This document shows, piece by piece, positions 17,326 to 27,217 of a DNA stretch of 32,525 nt (position 1 is the stretch's first letter; each line of letters opens with the position of its first letter). The DNA comes from Patescibacteria group bacterium (lineage in GTDB: Bacteria > Patescibacteriota > Patescibacteriia > UBA1558 > GWA2-36-10), in assembly GCA_028718865.1 (NCBI GenBank), contig JAQUKX010000009.1:1-32525 (forward strand), given 5' to 3'. A program made the translations under genes and the position numbers. The notes under the pieces were generated by a model. It did no database searches, had not been told where the DNA came from, and worked only from the letters and a program-made list of their open reading frames with translations.

Positions 17326-18378
17326 ATGTTTAAAGGTATTTTCAAAGGATTTTCCAAAGATATCGGTATTGATTTGGGCACTTCCAATACCTTGGTGTAT
17401 GTCAAAGACCAGGGTATTGTCATCAATGAGCCTTCGGTGGTGGCCATCAATAATCGGACGGAAAAGATAATTGCCGTGGGGGATGACGCCAAAATCATGT
17501 TAGGTAAAACTCCTCAGCATATCACTGTCACCAAGCCTTTGGTGGATGGTATTGTTTCCGATTTTGAAGTGACAGAAAAAATGATCAAGCATTTCATAGA
17601 AAAGATTCACCACGGCTCTTTTACTTTTATGCCACGACCGCGAGTAGTGATAGGAATTCCTTTGGACATTACTGAAGTAGAAAGAAAAGCTGTGGAAGAC
17701 GCCGCTATTAGAGCCGGCGCATCAGAAGTACTCTTGATAGAAGAGCCAATGGCCGCTGCCATTGGCGCTGGCTTGCCTATTTTGGAAGCAGCTGGTTCCA
17801 TGATAGTTGATATTGGCGGTGGTACTACGGAAATTGCTGTGATATCTTTGGGAGGAGTAGTTTCTTGGAAATCTCTCAAGGTAGCCGGCGACAAGCTGGA
17901 TGAAGCTATTATTCAGTATGCTCGGGAGAAGTTCAATTTGCTTTTAGGCGAGAGGACAGCAGAAAAAGCCAAAGTGCAAATCGCTTCGGTATTACCCCTG
18001 GACGAGCCGATTGTTTATTCTATGCGCGGCCGCGATCTTTTGACCGGCCTGCCCAAGGAGATAAAAATCAGCGATGCCAATATCCGCGAAGCCATAGCCA
18101 AACAGATAAAATTGATAGTAGAAAATATCAAAGATACCATAGAAAACACCCCGCCAGAGTTAGTTTCTGATCTTTATGAAAAAGGCCTGGTCTTATCCGG
18201 CGGCGGAGCAATGTTGCGAGGCTTGGATAAGTTGATTGCCCATGAGACTAAGATGCCGGTTTATGTGACTGATGATCCCCTCACGGCGGTAGTCAGAGGC
18301 ACTGGTAAGGTGTTGGATGATTTGGAGAATCTTAAGGGTATTATTCTGCCTTCAACTAAAGATTCAGGTTTAAGTTAA
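17326..18378 (+). CDS. mreB: Rod-shape determining protein MreB
   Basis: GIDLGTSNTLVYVKDQGIVINEPSVVAI, DIGGGTTEIAVISLGG, LSGGGAMLRGLD. Confidence 0.96.
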   Translation: MFKGIFKGFSKDIGIDLGTSNTLVYVKDQGIVINEPSVVAINNRTEKIIAVGDDAKIMLGKTPQHITVTKPLVDGIVSDFEVTEKMIKHFIEKIHHGSFTFMPRPRVVIGIPLDITEVERKAVEDAAIRAGASEVLLIEEPMAAAIGAGLPILEAAGSMIVDIGGGTTEIAVISLGGVVSWKSLKVAGDKLDEAIIQYAREKFNLLLGERTAEKAKVQIASVLPLDEPIVYSMRGRDLLTGLPKEIKISDANIREAIAKQIKLIVENIKDTIENTPPELVSDLYEKGLVLSGGGAMLRGLDKLIAHETKMPVYVTDDPLTAVVRGTGKVLDDLENLKGIILPSTKDSGLS

Positions 18379-18388
18379 AACAAATAAA

Positions 18389-19126
18389 ATGATAAGGCAA
18401 AATCTAAAAATATTTTTTTTATTTGTCTTGATTGTCATTCTTTTACTTTTATTTAAAAATGGCCGGATTTTTGATATCGGTTTTGTTTTTCGCTATTGGT
18501 TTGCGCCTTCTTTGGCGGTAAATAGCTTATTTGAACCAGCCAGCGATTTGACAGAAGAATACAAAGAGTTGCTGGTGGAAAACAGCGCTTTGCGTTATTT
18601 GGAAGAGGAAAATGCAGAACTTAGAGCTTTGCTTAATTTTCAAAATACGGAAAAGAACCAGTTGGTTTTGGCTAATGTGATTAATCGAGATCCTCTCAAC
18701 CGTAATATTTTGATTATTGACGCCGGCAGCAGAGATGGTTTGCTTGAAGGTCAGGCGGCGGTTGTAAATGACGGTATTATAATCGGCAAAATAATTGACT
18801 TAGGTTATGATTTTGCCAAAATACGCTTGTTGACAGACAGTTTCAGTCAATTGCCGGTAAAAATAGGCAATCATCGGGTTTCTGGGCTACTGAGCGGCTC
18901 GCTAGGCTTGGGCATGGAGCTTTCCTATATACCACAGGATCAGGAGGTCAAAATAGGTGATTTGGTCTTTAGTGCGGGTTTGGATTCCGGCGTTAGTTCG
19001 GGATTGATAGCCGGCCGGATTGAAGAAATCAGTTTTTCGCCAGAAGAAGTATTCAAAAGCGCTTCAGTTTCACCGATTATCAATTATGACACGGTTTCCA
19101 TTTTAGCCATTGTCACTTCATTATGA
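18389..19126 (+). CDS. mreC: Rod-shape determining protein MreC
   Basis: N-terminal TM, coiled coil, VINRDPLNRNILIIDAGSRDGLLEGQAAVV; position after mreB. Confidence 0.93.
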   Translation: MIRQNLKIFFLFVLIVILLLLFKNGRIFDIGFVFRYWFAPSLAVNSLFEPASDLTEEYKELLVENSALRYLEEENAELRALLNFQNTEKNQLVLANVINRDPLNRNILIIDAGSRDGLLEGQAAVVNDGIIIGKIIDLGYDFAKIRLLTDSFSQLPVKIGNHRVSGLLSGSLGLGMELSYIPQDQEVKIGDLVFSAGLDSGVSSGLIAGRIEEISFSPEEVFKSASVSPIINYDTVSILAIVTSL

Positions 19127-19623
19127 GGTATTTTGCTGCTGTATTATTATTCCTCTTGGCTGCTTATTTCTATTTTTATTTTGGTTTTTACGGTTCAAAC
19201 TGGATTTTACTGCAGCCATTTTTACTAGCGCTCTTGCTGCTGTATTTCAATTCCAATAGTCCTTGGTTTTATTATAGCTTTGCCCTCCTAGCCGGTTTAT
19301 TTGTTGATTCTTTTTCCGGTATTTTTGGCCTTCACTCTTTTACTTTTATTTTCATTATTTTTATTTTGAAAAATTTGCAATTGAGCATTTTTACTTCCCG
19401 CAATATTTTGACAGTTGTTGTCTTGAGTATTTTTGCTTTTGTTATTTTTTATTTTTGTGTTTATTTGATCCATTTTATTTTTGTCGGCGACTTTTATGTT
19501 TTCAGCGGTCGGCTTTTTGGCCAGCTGGCCAAAATGGCCGGCTGGGGCATATTGATTGTAGCTATTTTGCATATTTTGCATTTCAATTTTTGGGTGAAAA
19601 AAAATGAAGAACAACCCTTTTAA
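19123..19623 (+). CDS. mreD: Rod-shape determining protein MreD
   Basis: Multi-TM 166-aa ORF between mreC and the PBP2 gene. Confidence 0.8.
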   Translation: MRYFAAVLLFLLAAYFYFYFGFYGSNWILLQPFLLALLLLYFNSNSPWFYYSFALLAGLFVDSFSGIFGLHSFTFIFIIFILKNLQLSIFTSRNILTVVVLSIFAFVIFYFCVYLIHFIFVGDFYVFSGRLFGQLAKMAGWGILIVAILHILHFNFWVKKNEEQPF

Positions 19624-21517
19624 AATTCAAGAAGGGTCAGTCCGTGATTCCAAGGTGGCCAAATTCATAAAAAATCGCCAGAGCGGTGATTATCTTGATT
19701 TTGATTGGCACAGCAAAGCGGAAAAATTGGGCAATTTTTTTGGCGGCCGCAAGCTTTTTTTGCTGTTTTATATTTTTTTGTTTTTTGTCTTGATTCTGTT
19801 TTCCCGAGCATTTTTTTTGCAGGTAGTCAAAGGTGGTTCTTACCGTAAAATCGCGGAAGGAAATAGGATAAAAGTAGAGCTGATACCGGCCAGTCGCGGT
19901 TTGATTTATGATCGTTTTGGAGAAATTTTGGCCAAGAATATCTCTTATTTTTTTCTCTACATCAATGTTGATTTTTTGCCGCCCGGACTAGCCAACGAAG
20001 AAGCTAGGCAGGAGATTTTTGCTATTTTGGCCGAAAAGCTTTCCATAGACACGGCAGCAGTGGTTGAGCGGGCGCAAATCGACAGAAATCAGGGCAATAG
20101 GGCTTTGATTTACGAAAATATTCCTTATGAATTAGCTTTGGAGCTGATGGTGCTTTCGGAAAAATATCCAGCCATAGAAGTTAGTTACGAATCTAGACGA
20201 AGTTATCCAGAAAATTTGGGGTTAGGACATGTTTTGGGCTATACTGGGCAGGTCGCTTCCCAAGATATGCAGGACGGCCAATACAATTTTCATGACCGCA
20301 TTGGTAAGACCGCAATAGAGCTCTCCTACGAGAGCGTACTGCGTGGTAAAAACGGCTTCCGGCAAATAGAGGTTGATGCCTTGATGAGAGAGAAAAACAT
20401 TCTTTCCAAAACCGAGCCGATAAACGGCCAAGATATTTATTTGACTTTGGACAAAAAATCACAGGCCAAACTTTTTGAAATAATGACCAATAATTCTCTT
20501 TTGTATAACAAGCCAAAGATGGCGGCAGTGGTTTTGGATGCTAAAGATGGCGGTGTGCTGGCCATGGTGAGCTTGCCCTCTTATGATAATAATATATTTA
20601 CCACTATTTTGAACCGACAGGAATATGTCCGCATTATTGAGGATGAAAATTGGCCATTACTAAATAGAGTGATAGGCGGTGCTTATCCGCCGGGTTCGGT
20701 TTTTAAACCAATTATGGGAGCAGCCGCTTTGGAAGAAAAAATTATCAACAAAAATTTTCGTCTTACTAGCAACGGGGGAATTTTGATAGGCAATAATTTT
20801 TTTCCCGATTGGCGATCAGGCGGGCACGGTTCCACGGATATCTACTGGGCAATTGCTGATTCAGTCAATACTTTCTTCTATTCAATAGGCGGCGGCAATA
20901 ATCAATGGCTTGACACAGGCTTAGGAGTTGATAGAATTATTGATTATGCCAGGTTTTTTGGCCTAGGAGATAAAACTGGTATAGATTTGAGCGGTGAAGT
21001 AAGCGGCTTTTTGCCCAGTCGAGATTGGAAAAATGATTTTATTGGGGAGCGCTGGTATTTGGGTGATACCTATAACTTGTCCATAGGCCAGGGCTACCTT
21101 TCGGTCACTCCGATACAGACAGCCGCTTATATGTCTTATTTTGCCAATTATGGCACAGCTTATGTTCCGCATCTTATCAAAGAGATAAAGCAGGAAGGAG
21201 AAAAGCAAGCTTATCAGCCAGAAGTTTTTTTGACGGATCTGGTTTCCACTGATAATCTAAATACTATAAGAGAAGCTTTACGTTTGACTATTACTCGCGG
21301 CACAGCCAGAAGCTTGCAGTCAGTACCGGTGGCGGTAGCTGGTAAAACTGGTACAGCTCAATTCCGCCGCGACCGCACGCCTCATTCCTGGTTCAGCTCT
21401 TTTGCTCCTTATCAGGATCCAAAGATAGCCATGACGGTCTTGGTAGAGGAGGGCGGTGATAGAGATTTGGCAGTGACGATATCGCGCCAGTTTATGGAGT
21501 GGTATTTTTCCCAATAA
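19604..21517 (+). CDS. mrdA: Penicillin-binding protein 2
   Basis: PASRGLIYDRFGE, YPPGSVFKPIMGAAALE, SVN, KTGTAQF transpeptidase motifs. Confidence 0.95.
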   Translation: MKNNPFKIQEGSVRDSKVAKFIKNRQSGDYLDFDWHSKAEKLGNFFGGRKLFLLFYIFLFFVLILFSRAFFLQVVKGGSYRKIAEGNRIKVELIPASRGLIYDRFGEILAKNISYFFLYINVDFLPPGLANEEARQEIFAILAEKLSIDTAAVVERAQIDRNQGNRALIYENIPYELALELMVLSEKYPAIEVSYESRRSYPENLGLGHVLGYTGQVASQDMQDGQYNFHDRIGKTAIELSYESVLRGKNGFRQIEVDALMREKNILSKTEPINGQDIYLTLDKKSQAKLFEIMTNNSLLYNKPKMAAVVLDAKDGGVLAMVSLPSYDNNIFTTILNRQEYVRIIEDENWPLLNRVIGGAYPPGSVFKPIMGAAALEEKIINKNFRLTSNGGILIGNNFFPDWRSGGHGSTDIYWAIADSVNTFFYSIGGGNNQWLDTGLGVDRIIDYARFFGLGDKTGIDLSGEVSGFLPSRDWKNDFIGERWYLGDTYNLSIGQGYLSVTPIQTAAYMSYFANYGTAYVPHLIKEIKQEGEKQAYQPEVFLTDLVSTDNLNTIREALRLTITRGTARSLQSVPVAVAGKTGTAQFRRDRTPHSWFSSFAPYQDPKIAMTVLVEEGGDRDLAVTISRQFMEWYFSQ

Positions 21518-21555
21518 TTTGTTAAGATTTATTTTAGTTTAAAAAATAAAATATT

Positions 21556-22020
21556 ATGGAGAAAAAAGTTTTTACTGAAGAAGGACTAAGAAAGCTCAAA
21601 GAAGAGCTTGATTATCTCAAGAACGAAAAAAGGCATCAGGTGGCTGATAGGATAAAGCAAGCCAAAGAGTATGGTGATTTATCGGAAAATGCCGAGTATC
21701 AGGACGCCAAAGACGAACAGGCTTTTGTCGAGGGTCGTATTTTGGAATTGGAGCACATAGTCAAGAGCGCTATTGCCGTTGACAATAATGGCGGGAAAAA
21801 AGGCCGGATTTTTATCGGTTCAAAAGTCAAGGTTGACAGAGACAAGGGTCAGATTTTAGAATTTGAGATAGTCGGCAGTATGGAGGCTGATCCAGTAAAC
21901 GGCAAGATTTCCATTGAATCGCCTTTGGGAGCGGCTTTGATAGATAAAAAAGTCGGCGATGAAGTAGCGGTGGAGCTGCCAGCCGGCTTGGTCAAATATA
22001 AAATTTTGGAAATAAATTAA
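21556..22020 (+). CDS. greA: Transcription elongation factor GreA
   Basis: FTEEGLRKLKEELDYLKNEKR...AKEYGDLSENAEYQDAKDEQAFVEGRILELE; ESPLGAALIDKKVGDEV. Confidence 0.96.
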   Translation: MEKKVFTEEGLRKLKEELDYLKNEKRHQVADRIKQAKEYGDLSENAEYQDAKDEQAFVEGRILELEHIVKSAIAVDNNGGKKGRIFIGSKVKVDRDKGQILEFEIVGSMEADPVNGKISIESPLGAALIDKKVGDEVAVELPAGLVKYKILEIN

Positions 22021-22021
22021 G

Positions 22022-23035
22022 ATGTTTATCAAAAAAATCGGGATTGATTTGGGCACTACCTATACCTTGGTCTATATTCCCAAGCGGGGTATAGTCATCC
22101 ACGAACCTTCGGTAGTGGCGATTTCGGTTTTGGACAAAAAAGTAATGGCCGTTGGTGATGAAGCCAAGGATATGATAGGCCGAACGCCGGATTCCATTGT
22201 TGCTGCTCGGCCGCTCAAAAGCGGAGTAATAGCTGATTATAAAACTACTGAAATAATGCTTAAGTATTTTATCAATAAAGCAGTGGGCGGTATGCGTATT
22301 TTCCGGCCAGAAGTAATGATCGCTGTGCCGGCTGGTATCACTTCTACTGAAAGGCGGGCAGTAATAGACGCCACCTTAAATGCCGGCGCCAAAGCTGCTT
22401 ATATCATCAAAGAGCCGATAGCGGCGGCTATTGGCGCTGATATTCCCATTGGCAGCGCTTCCGGACACATGATAGTGGATATGGGCGGCGGTACCAGTGA
22501 GGTGGCAGTGATTTCTTTGGGTGGTATTGTTGCCAATACTTCAGTGAGAATAGGCGGCAACAAATATGATCTGGCGATTTCCGAATTTATCAAAAAAAAG
22601 TATAATCTAGCTATTGGCGAGAGGACAGCTGAAGAAGCTAAAATTAAAATCGGTTCAGCCCAGTTTTTGCCCAAAGAGGAAAGACTATATATGGAAATCA
22701 AGGGTCGGGATGTAATCAGCGGCTTGCCTCGGACCATAGAAATCAGCTCTGACGATATTACCGAAGCCTTGCAAAACGAATTGCAGGGAATTATCGCTGC
22801 TGTCAAATCAGTTTTATATCATACTCCGCCGGAATTATCGGCTGATATCATGGACAAAGGCATGGTGCTCTCGGGCGGTACTTCGCTTTTGCGCAATACC
22901 GATAAGCTTTTAGCGCAGGTGACCGGCGTGCCGGCTTATGTGGCTGATGACGCTTTGTTGTGCGTAGCCAGAGGCACCGGCATTGCTTTGGAGAATCTAG
23001 AAAGTTATAAACGCAGTATTTTATCGGCAAAGTAA
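22022..23035 (+). CDS. mreB: Second MreB paralogue
   Basis: GIDLGTTYTLVYIPKRGIVIHEPSVVAI, DMGGGTSEVAVISLGG, LSGGTSLLRNTDKLL. Confidence 0.93.
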   Translation: MFIKKIGIDLGTTYTLVYIPKRGIVIHEPSVVAISVLDKKVMAVGDEAKDMIGRTPDSIVAARPLKSGVIADYKTTEIMLKYFINKAVGGMRIFRPEVMIAVPAGITSTERRAVIDATLNAGAKAAYIIKEPIAAAIGADIPIGSASGHMIVDMGGGTSEVAVISLGGIVANTSVRIGGNKYDLAISEFIKKKYNLAIGERTAEEAKIKIGSAQFLPKEERLYMEIKGRDVISGLPRTIEISSDDITEALQNELQGIIAAVKSVLYHTPPELSADIMDKGMVLSGGTSLLRNTDKLLAQVTGVPAYVADDALLCVARGTGIALENLESYKRSILSAK

Positions 23036-24132
23036 TGGCTATTATCGGATTAGAAGCCAGTCGGGCAAATAAACAGCATAAAACCGGCACTGAATGGTAT
23101 GCCTGGCATCTTTTGCAGAGTTTCAAAAAAATAAAAACCGAACAGCGTTTTGTTGTCTATTATAAAGATAATTTGTCCGGCGATCTACTTTTGGCGCCGG
23201 ATAATTTTTATTTTCAGAAATTGTCTTGGCCATTTAAAAAACTTTGGACGCATTTGCGGCTGGGGGCAGAGCTTTTTCGGCGGCCGCCGGACAAGTTTTT
23301 TGCCAGCAATGCCGTGCCGCTTTTGAGCCGTGGAGAGATAATTGCTACTATCCATGACTTGGGCTTTTGCAAAAATCCCGAGCTTTATCATTTTTTGGAA
23401 AAAATCTATCAGCGGCTTTCTCATATTCTGGCTATCAAAAAAGCCAAGAAGATAATAGCTGTATCCGAGAGCACCAAAAAGGATATTATCCAATATTTTC
23501 CCCAAGCCAAAAACAAAGTTAGGGTGATTCATCTGGGTTGGCAAGAAGGAATTTTTGCGCCCTTAAGTCAAGAGGAAAAGAAAAAATTTATTGATGACCA
23601 TGATTATCCGGATAATTATTTGCTTTATATCGGCCGGCTAGAGACCAAAAAAAATATCCAAAAATTGATTCTAGCTTACAAAAAAAGTAGTCGCCGTTGG
23701 CCTCTTATCTTAGCCGGCCGGCCGGGTAATTTTGGCTTTGATAAAATCCAAAAATTGATTCAGGATCCCCAGCTTAAAGACGACATTATTTTGACCGGAT
23801 ATGTCAGTCAGGCCAAGTATCCCAAGCTGATGGCCTGTGCTTCGGCTTTTGTTTTTCCTTCCAAATTTGAAGGCTTTGGCCTGCCTTTGCTTGAGGCCAT
23901 GGCTTGTTCTACTCCCATAGTTTGTTCTCAGATTCCGGCCTTAAAAGAAATAGCTGGACAAGCTGCTTTGTTTTTTGATCCTGATGATATTGATGATATC
24001 AAAAACAAGCTAGAAATTATTTTTGACAGCCCAGAAAGGCGTCAGAATTTAGTAGAAAAGGGGAGAGAAAGAATCAAAGATTTTTCTTGGGATAAAACAG
24101 CTAGAGAAACTCTGGATTATATTTTAGAATAA
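23035..24132 (+). CDS. GT4-family glycosyltransferase
   Basis: YIGRLETKKNIQKLILAY, PSKFEGFGLPLLEAMACSTPIVCS. Confidence 0.9.
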   Translation: MAIIGLEASRANKQHKTGTEWYAWHLLQSFKKIKTEQRFVVYYKDNLSGDLLLAPDNFYFQKLSWPFKKLWTHLRLGAELFRRPPDKFFASNAVPLLSRGEIIATIHDLGFCKNPELYHFLEKIYQRLSHILAIKKAKKIIAVSESTKKDIIQYFPQAKNKVRVIHLGWQEGIFAPLSQEEKKKFIDDHDYPDNYLLYIGRLETKKNIQKLILAYKKSSRRWPLILAGRPGNFGFDKIQKLIQDPQLKDDIILTGYVSQAKYPKLMACASAFVFPSKFEGFGLPLLEAMACSTPIVCSQIPALKEIAGQAALFFDPDDIDDIKNKLEIIFDSPERRQNLVEKGRERIKDFSWDKTARETLDYILE

Positions 24133-24154
24133 TCAACCCGACGGGTTAAAAACA

Positions 24155-24183
24155 TTGACAAAATCTAATAAATATTGTATATA
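24155..24183 (+). promoter_or_regulatory. Promoter of RNase P RNA
   Basis: TTGACA (24155-24160), 17-nt spacer, TATATA (24178-24183), about 8 nt before the predicted RNA 5' end. Confidence 0.65.
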
Positions 24184-24190
24184 TAATAAA

Positions 24191-24655
24191 GGTTTAAATA
24201 ACCAAGATGATCGCCCCAGCGCAGGCTGGGGAGGAAAGTCCGAACACCATTTGGCCCTGCCTAGCGGGGTAGCTAGTTGGTAACGCCAACCGTCTAGTCA
24301 GTGATGACTAGACAGGACAAGTGCAACAGAAAAGATTCCTCCGTGGATTACTCGCTTTGTTTGAGTTCATAGTTGGTCCAAGAATATATAAAATATGGAC
24401 CTGCCGTGAACCCGAACGTAGTGAGTGGTTCACGGTAAGGGTGAAATTGTCGGATAATCAGCCCACACGCTGTCTTGGTGACAAGGCAGAAGAGGTAAAC
24501 TCTAGCTGGTGAAAGAGCAAATAGGTTCCGCTAGTCGGAACGGGTAACTCGCTTGAGCTTTGCCGCGAGGCAGAGCCTAGATAGATGATCATCACTTTGG
24601 AGTCACTGGCTCCAAAGGACAGAATTCGGCTTATTAGGTTATTTGAGCCTTTTTA
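24191..24655 (+). ncRNA. rnpB: RNase P RNA, bacterial type A-like
   Basis: GGGGAGGAAAGTCCGAACAC, P15-like GAGGTAAACTCTAGCTGGTG, 3' ACAGAATTCGGCTTA, and complementary ends GGTTTAAATAACC / GGTTATTTGAGCC forming P1. Confidence 0.93.
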
Positions 24656-24662
24656 GTTTGAT

Positions 24663-24691
24663 TTGAAAAAAGGCCTAGCTGATGATATTAT
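24663..24691 (+). promoter_or_regulatory. Promoter giving probable leaderless transcript of the sugar transferase
   Basis: TTGAAA (24663-24668), 17-nt spacer, TATTAT (24686-24691); ATG at 24698. Confidence 0.5.
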
Positions 24692-24697
24692 ATTAGT

Positions 24698-26089
24698 ATG
24701 AAAAAAGCTGATTTTATTACCAATATTGTCCTAGTGCCTTTGGATTTTACCATGGTGCTTTTGGCGGCTATTAGCGCTTATTTTTTCCGCTTTTCTGAAG
24801 CAGTTAGTGATCTTAGACCCATTCTTTATGAAATATCTTTTGCTAGCTATTTGTCTTTGAGCTTCAAGGTAAGCATCTTTGCCATAATTGTTTTTGCTTT
24901 TAGCGGTTTTTATACCATGCGCAGCAAAAAGCTGGCCAAAGAACTGCCCAAAGTCATCAGCGGCGTTTCCGCTGTTTTGATTTTTTTGGTCTTGGCGATA
25001 TTTTGGCAAAGAGAACTTTTTTCTTCCCGTTTCATTATTATCACTTCCTGGGTGCTGGCGATTATTTATCTTTTTATCGCCAGGATTTTTGTTTTTGGCA
25101 TCAGGAATCTTTTTTTTAAAAAAGGCCGCGGTTTGGCTAGAGTGCTGGTCATAGGCCCGCAAGAAGAAAGCCAGCCCATAGTAGAGCTTTACAATAGTCA
25201 GCCTCGGCTGGGTTTCAAAGTGCTTGCCCAAAAAGAAAGCGTCCATAGCCTCTACAATGATCAGGAGTTGCAGCAAATGATAGCCGCCAAGCAGATAGAC
25301 GATATTATTCAGACCGATTCTTCTTTGTCCAAAGACGATGCCTTGGATCTTTTGACTTATTGCCAAGAAAATCATTTGCGCTTGCGCTATGTAGCCAATC
25401 TTTTTCAGGCGCAAAATATCAATGTAGAGTTGAATTCTTTGGCTGGTTTGCCGATAGTAGAAATAAAAGAAACGCCTTTGGACGGCTGGCGGCGAGTTTA
25501 TAAAAGAATATTTGATTTTGTTGGCGCTATTTTTTTAGCAGTTATACTTTTACCCATCTTTCTTGTCTTGGCTCTGCTTATCAAGCTGGATAGCCCGGGC
25601 CCGATTTTTGTCAGTTTAAATAGAGTAGGCCGCAAAGGCGAGACATTCAAGCTGTACAAATTCCGCTCCATGGTCAAAGACGCCCATAAGCTGAAAAGCG
25701 AGATGCTGAAATACAATGAAAGAAATGATGGACCTTTGTTTAAGATGAGTAATGATCCTCGTATTACCCGCTTTGGCCGTTTTTTGCGACGAACCAGCTT
25801 GGATGAGTTACCGCAGATTTTTAATGTTATAAGAGGCCAGATGAGTCTAGTAGGTCCTCGGCCGCATGAGCCGGAAGAAGTAGATAAATATCAGCGTGGT
25901 TATAAGCGGCTTTTGGCGCTTAAACCTGGCATTACTGGCATGGCTCAAGTTTCCGGCCGCAGTAATTTGCTTTTTGCCGAAGAAGCTAAGCTGGATATTT
26001 TTTATATTGAAAATTGGTCAATATTTTTGGACTTGATTATTATCCTCAAAACCCCCAAGGCCATGTTCAACAAGGGGGACAAGATATGA
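24698..26089 (+). CDS. Polyprenyl-phosphate sugar phosphotransferase (WbaP/WcaJ-like)
   Basis: Multi-TM N-terminus; KRIFDFVGAIFLAVILLPIF, KFRSMVKDAH, RRTSLDELPQIFNVIRGQMSLVGPRPHEPEEV, KPGITGMAQVSGRS. Confidence 0.94.
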   Translation: MKKADFITNIVLVPLDFTMVLLAAISAYFFRFSEAVSDLRPILYEISFASYLSLSFKVSIFAIIVFAFSGFYTMRSKKLAKELPKVISGVSAVLIFLVLAIFWQRELFSSRFIIITSWVLAIIYLFIARIFVFGIRNLFFKKGRGLARVLVIGPQEESQPIVELYNSQPRLGFKVLAQKESVHSLYNDQELQQMIAAKQIDDIIQTDSSLSKDDALDLLTYCQENHLRLRYVANLFQAQNINVELNSLAGLPIVEIKETPLDGWRRVYKRIFDFVGAIFLAVILLPIFLVLALLIKLDSPGPIFVSLNRVGRKGETFKLYKFRSMVKDAHKLKSEMLKYNERNDGPLFKMSNDPRITRFGRFLRRTSLDELPQIFNVIRGQMSLVGPRPHEPEEVDKYQRGYKRLLALKPGITGMAQVSGRSNLLFAEEAKLDIFYIENWSIFLDLIIILKTPKAMFNKGDKI

Positions 26090-27213
26090 AAGAAGCGGGC
26101 GACTACAAGCAGCTTTTGGCGAATAAAAAAATCGCTTTGGCGCACGATCATCTTTTTCAGATAGGTGGAGCGGAAAAAGTGCTGGCGGTTTTTGCAGACC
26201 TTTTTCCTAAAGCGCCAATTTTTACTTTGATAAATAATACTCGGGTTAGCCGCCGTCTGCTCAATCAAGAAAAAATCAAGGCTTCTTATTTGCAAAAAAT
26301 TCCTTTTGGCAGTGCTTTTTTCAAATATTTTTTGCTTTTGATGCCGCGAGCTTGGGAAAAGACGGATTTGAGCGATTATGATCTAGTGATAAGCTCGGCC
26401 TCAGCCTTTGTCAAAGGATTGTCCAAGGGAGCCAACACCAAGCACATTTGCTATTGCCATAGTCCCACTCGCTATCTTTGGGATGAAAAAGAGGAATATA
26501 TAATGAATCTTTCCGAAGGCAAGCTTTTTAAAAAAATTCTACCGCGTTTTTTAGATCAGTTGAGAAACCGAGATTTTATCCAGGCTCAAAAAGTAGATTT
26601 TTTTATTGCCAATTCCCGCTATATAGCCGAAAAAATTCGTCGTCACTACAAGCGTCAGGCTATGGTTATTTATCCGCCAGTCAAAGTAGATGATTTTTCC
26701 ATTAGTCAGGAAATAGACGATTATTATCTGATAGTCTCCCGCCTGCGTCCTTATAAAAAAGTGGATTTGGCCATCAAGGCTTTCAATAATTTGAAATTAC
26801 CCTTGAAAATTATCGGCACGGGCGCTGAATACAAACGTTTGAAAAAATCCGCCCGCTCCAATATTGAGTTTTTGGGGGACTTGAGCGATCAGGAAAGAAA
26901 TAGATATTTATCCCGTTGTCGAGCTTTTATTTATCCGCAGATAGAGGATTTTGGCATTTCTGCTTTGGAGGCAATGGCCGCCGGCCGGCCAGTGATAGCT
27001 TATAAGCAGGGAGGAGCTTTGGAAACAGTAATAGAAGGCTTGTCCGGCACTTTTTTTGAGGAGCAGACTTGGGAATCTCTGGCCCATAAAATTTTGCGTT
27101 TTGACTATAAGATTTTTGATCCAGAAAAAATCCGCCGTCACGCCAGAGAGTTTGACGAGAGTGTTTTTAAGCAAAAATTTTTGCAGACAGCCAGAGAGTT
27201 TATTAGTAATTAG
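26086..27213 (+). CDS. GT4-family glycosyltransferase
   Basis: HDHLFQIGGAEKVLAVFADLFP, CYCHSPTRYLWD, YPQIEDFGISALEAMAAGRPVIAY. ATGA overlap supports start 26086 rather than 26014. Confidence 0.92.
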   Translation: MKEAGDYKQLLANKKIALAHDHLFQIGGAEKVLAVFADLFPKAPIFTLINNTRVSRRLLNQEKIKASYLQKIPFGSAFFKYFLLLMPRAWEKTDLSDYDLVISSASAFVKGLSKGANTKHICYCHSPTRYLWDEKEEYIMNLSEGKLFKKILPRFLDQLRNRDFIQAQKVDFFIANSRYIAEKIRRHYKRQAMVIYPPVKVDDFSISQEIDDYYLIVSRLRPYKKVDLAIKAFNNLKLPLKIIGTGAEYKRLKKSARSNIEFLGDLSDQERNRYLSRCRAFIYPQIEDFGISALEAMAAGRPVIAYKQGGALETVIEGLSGTFFEEQTWESLAHKILRFDYKIFDPEKIRRHAREFDESVFKQKFLQTAREFISN

Positions 27214-27217
27214 TCAA

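Noticed and set aside
23655-23765. Near-identical ATCCAAAAATTGATT occurrences in the GT4 gene
   Set aside because: Explained by the repeated amino-acid string IQKLI in coding sequence.
24321-24512. 63-aa plus-strand ORF
   Set aside because: Lies entirely inside the RNase P RNA gene; not a protein gene.
24731-25414. 227-aa minus-strand ORF
   Set aside because: Antisense to the sugar transferase gene; composition is a by-product of the opposite frame and no domain is recognisable.
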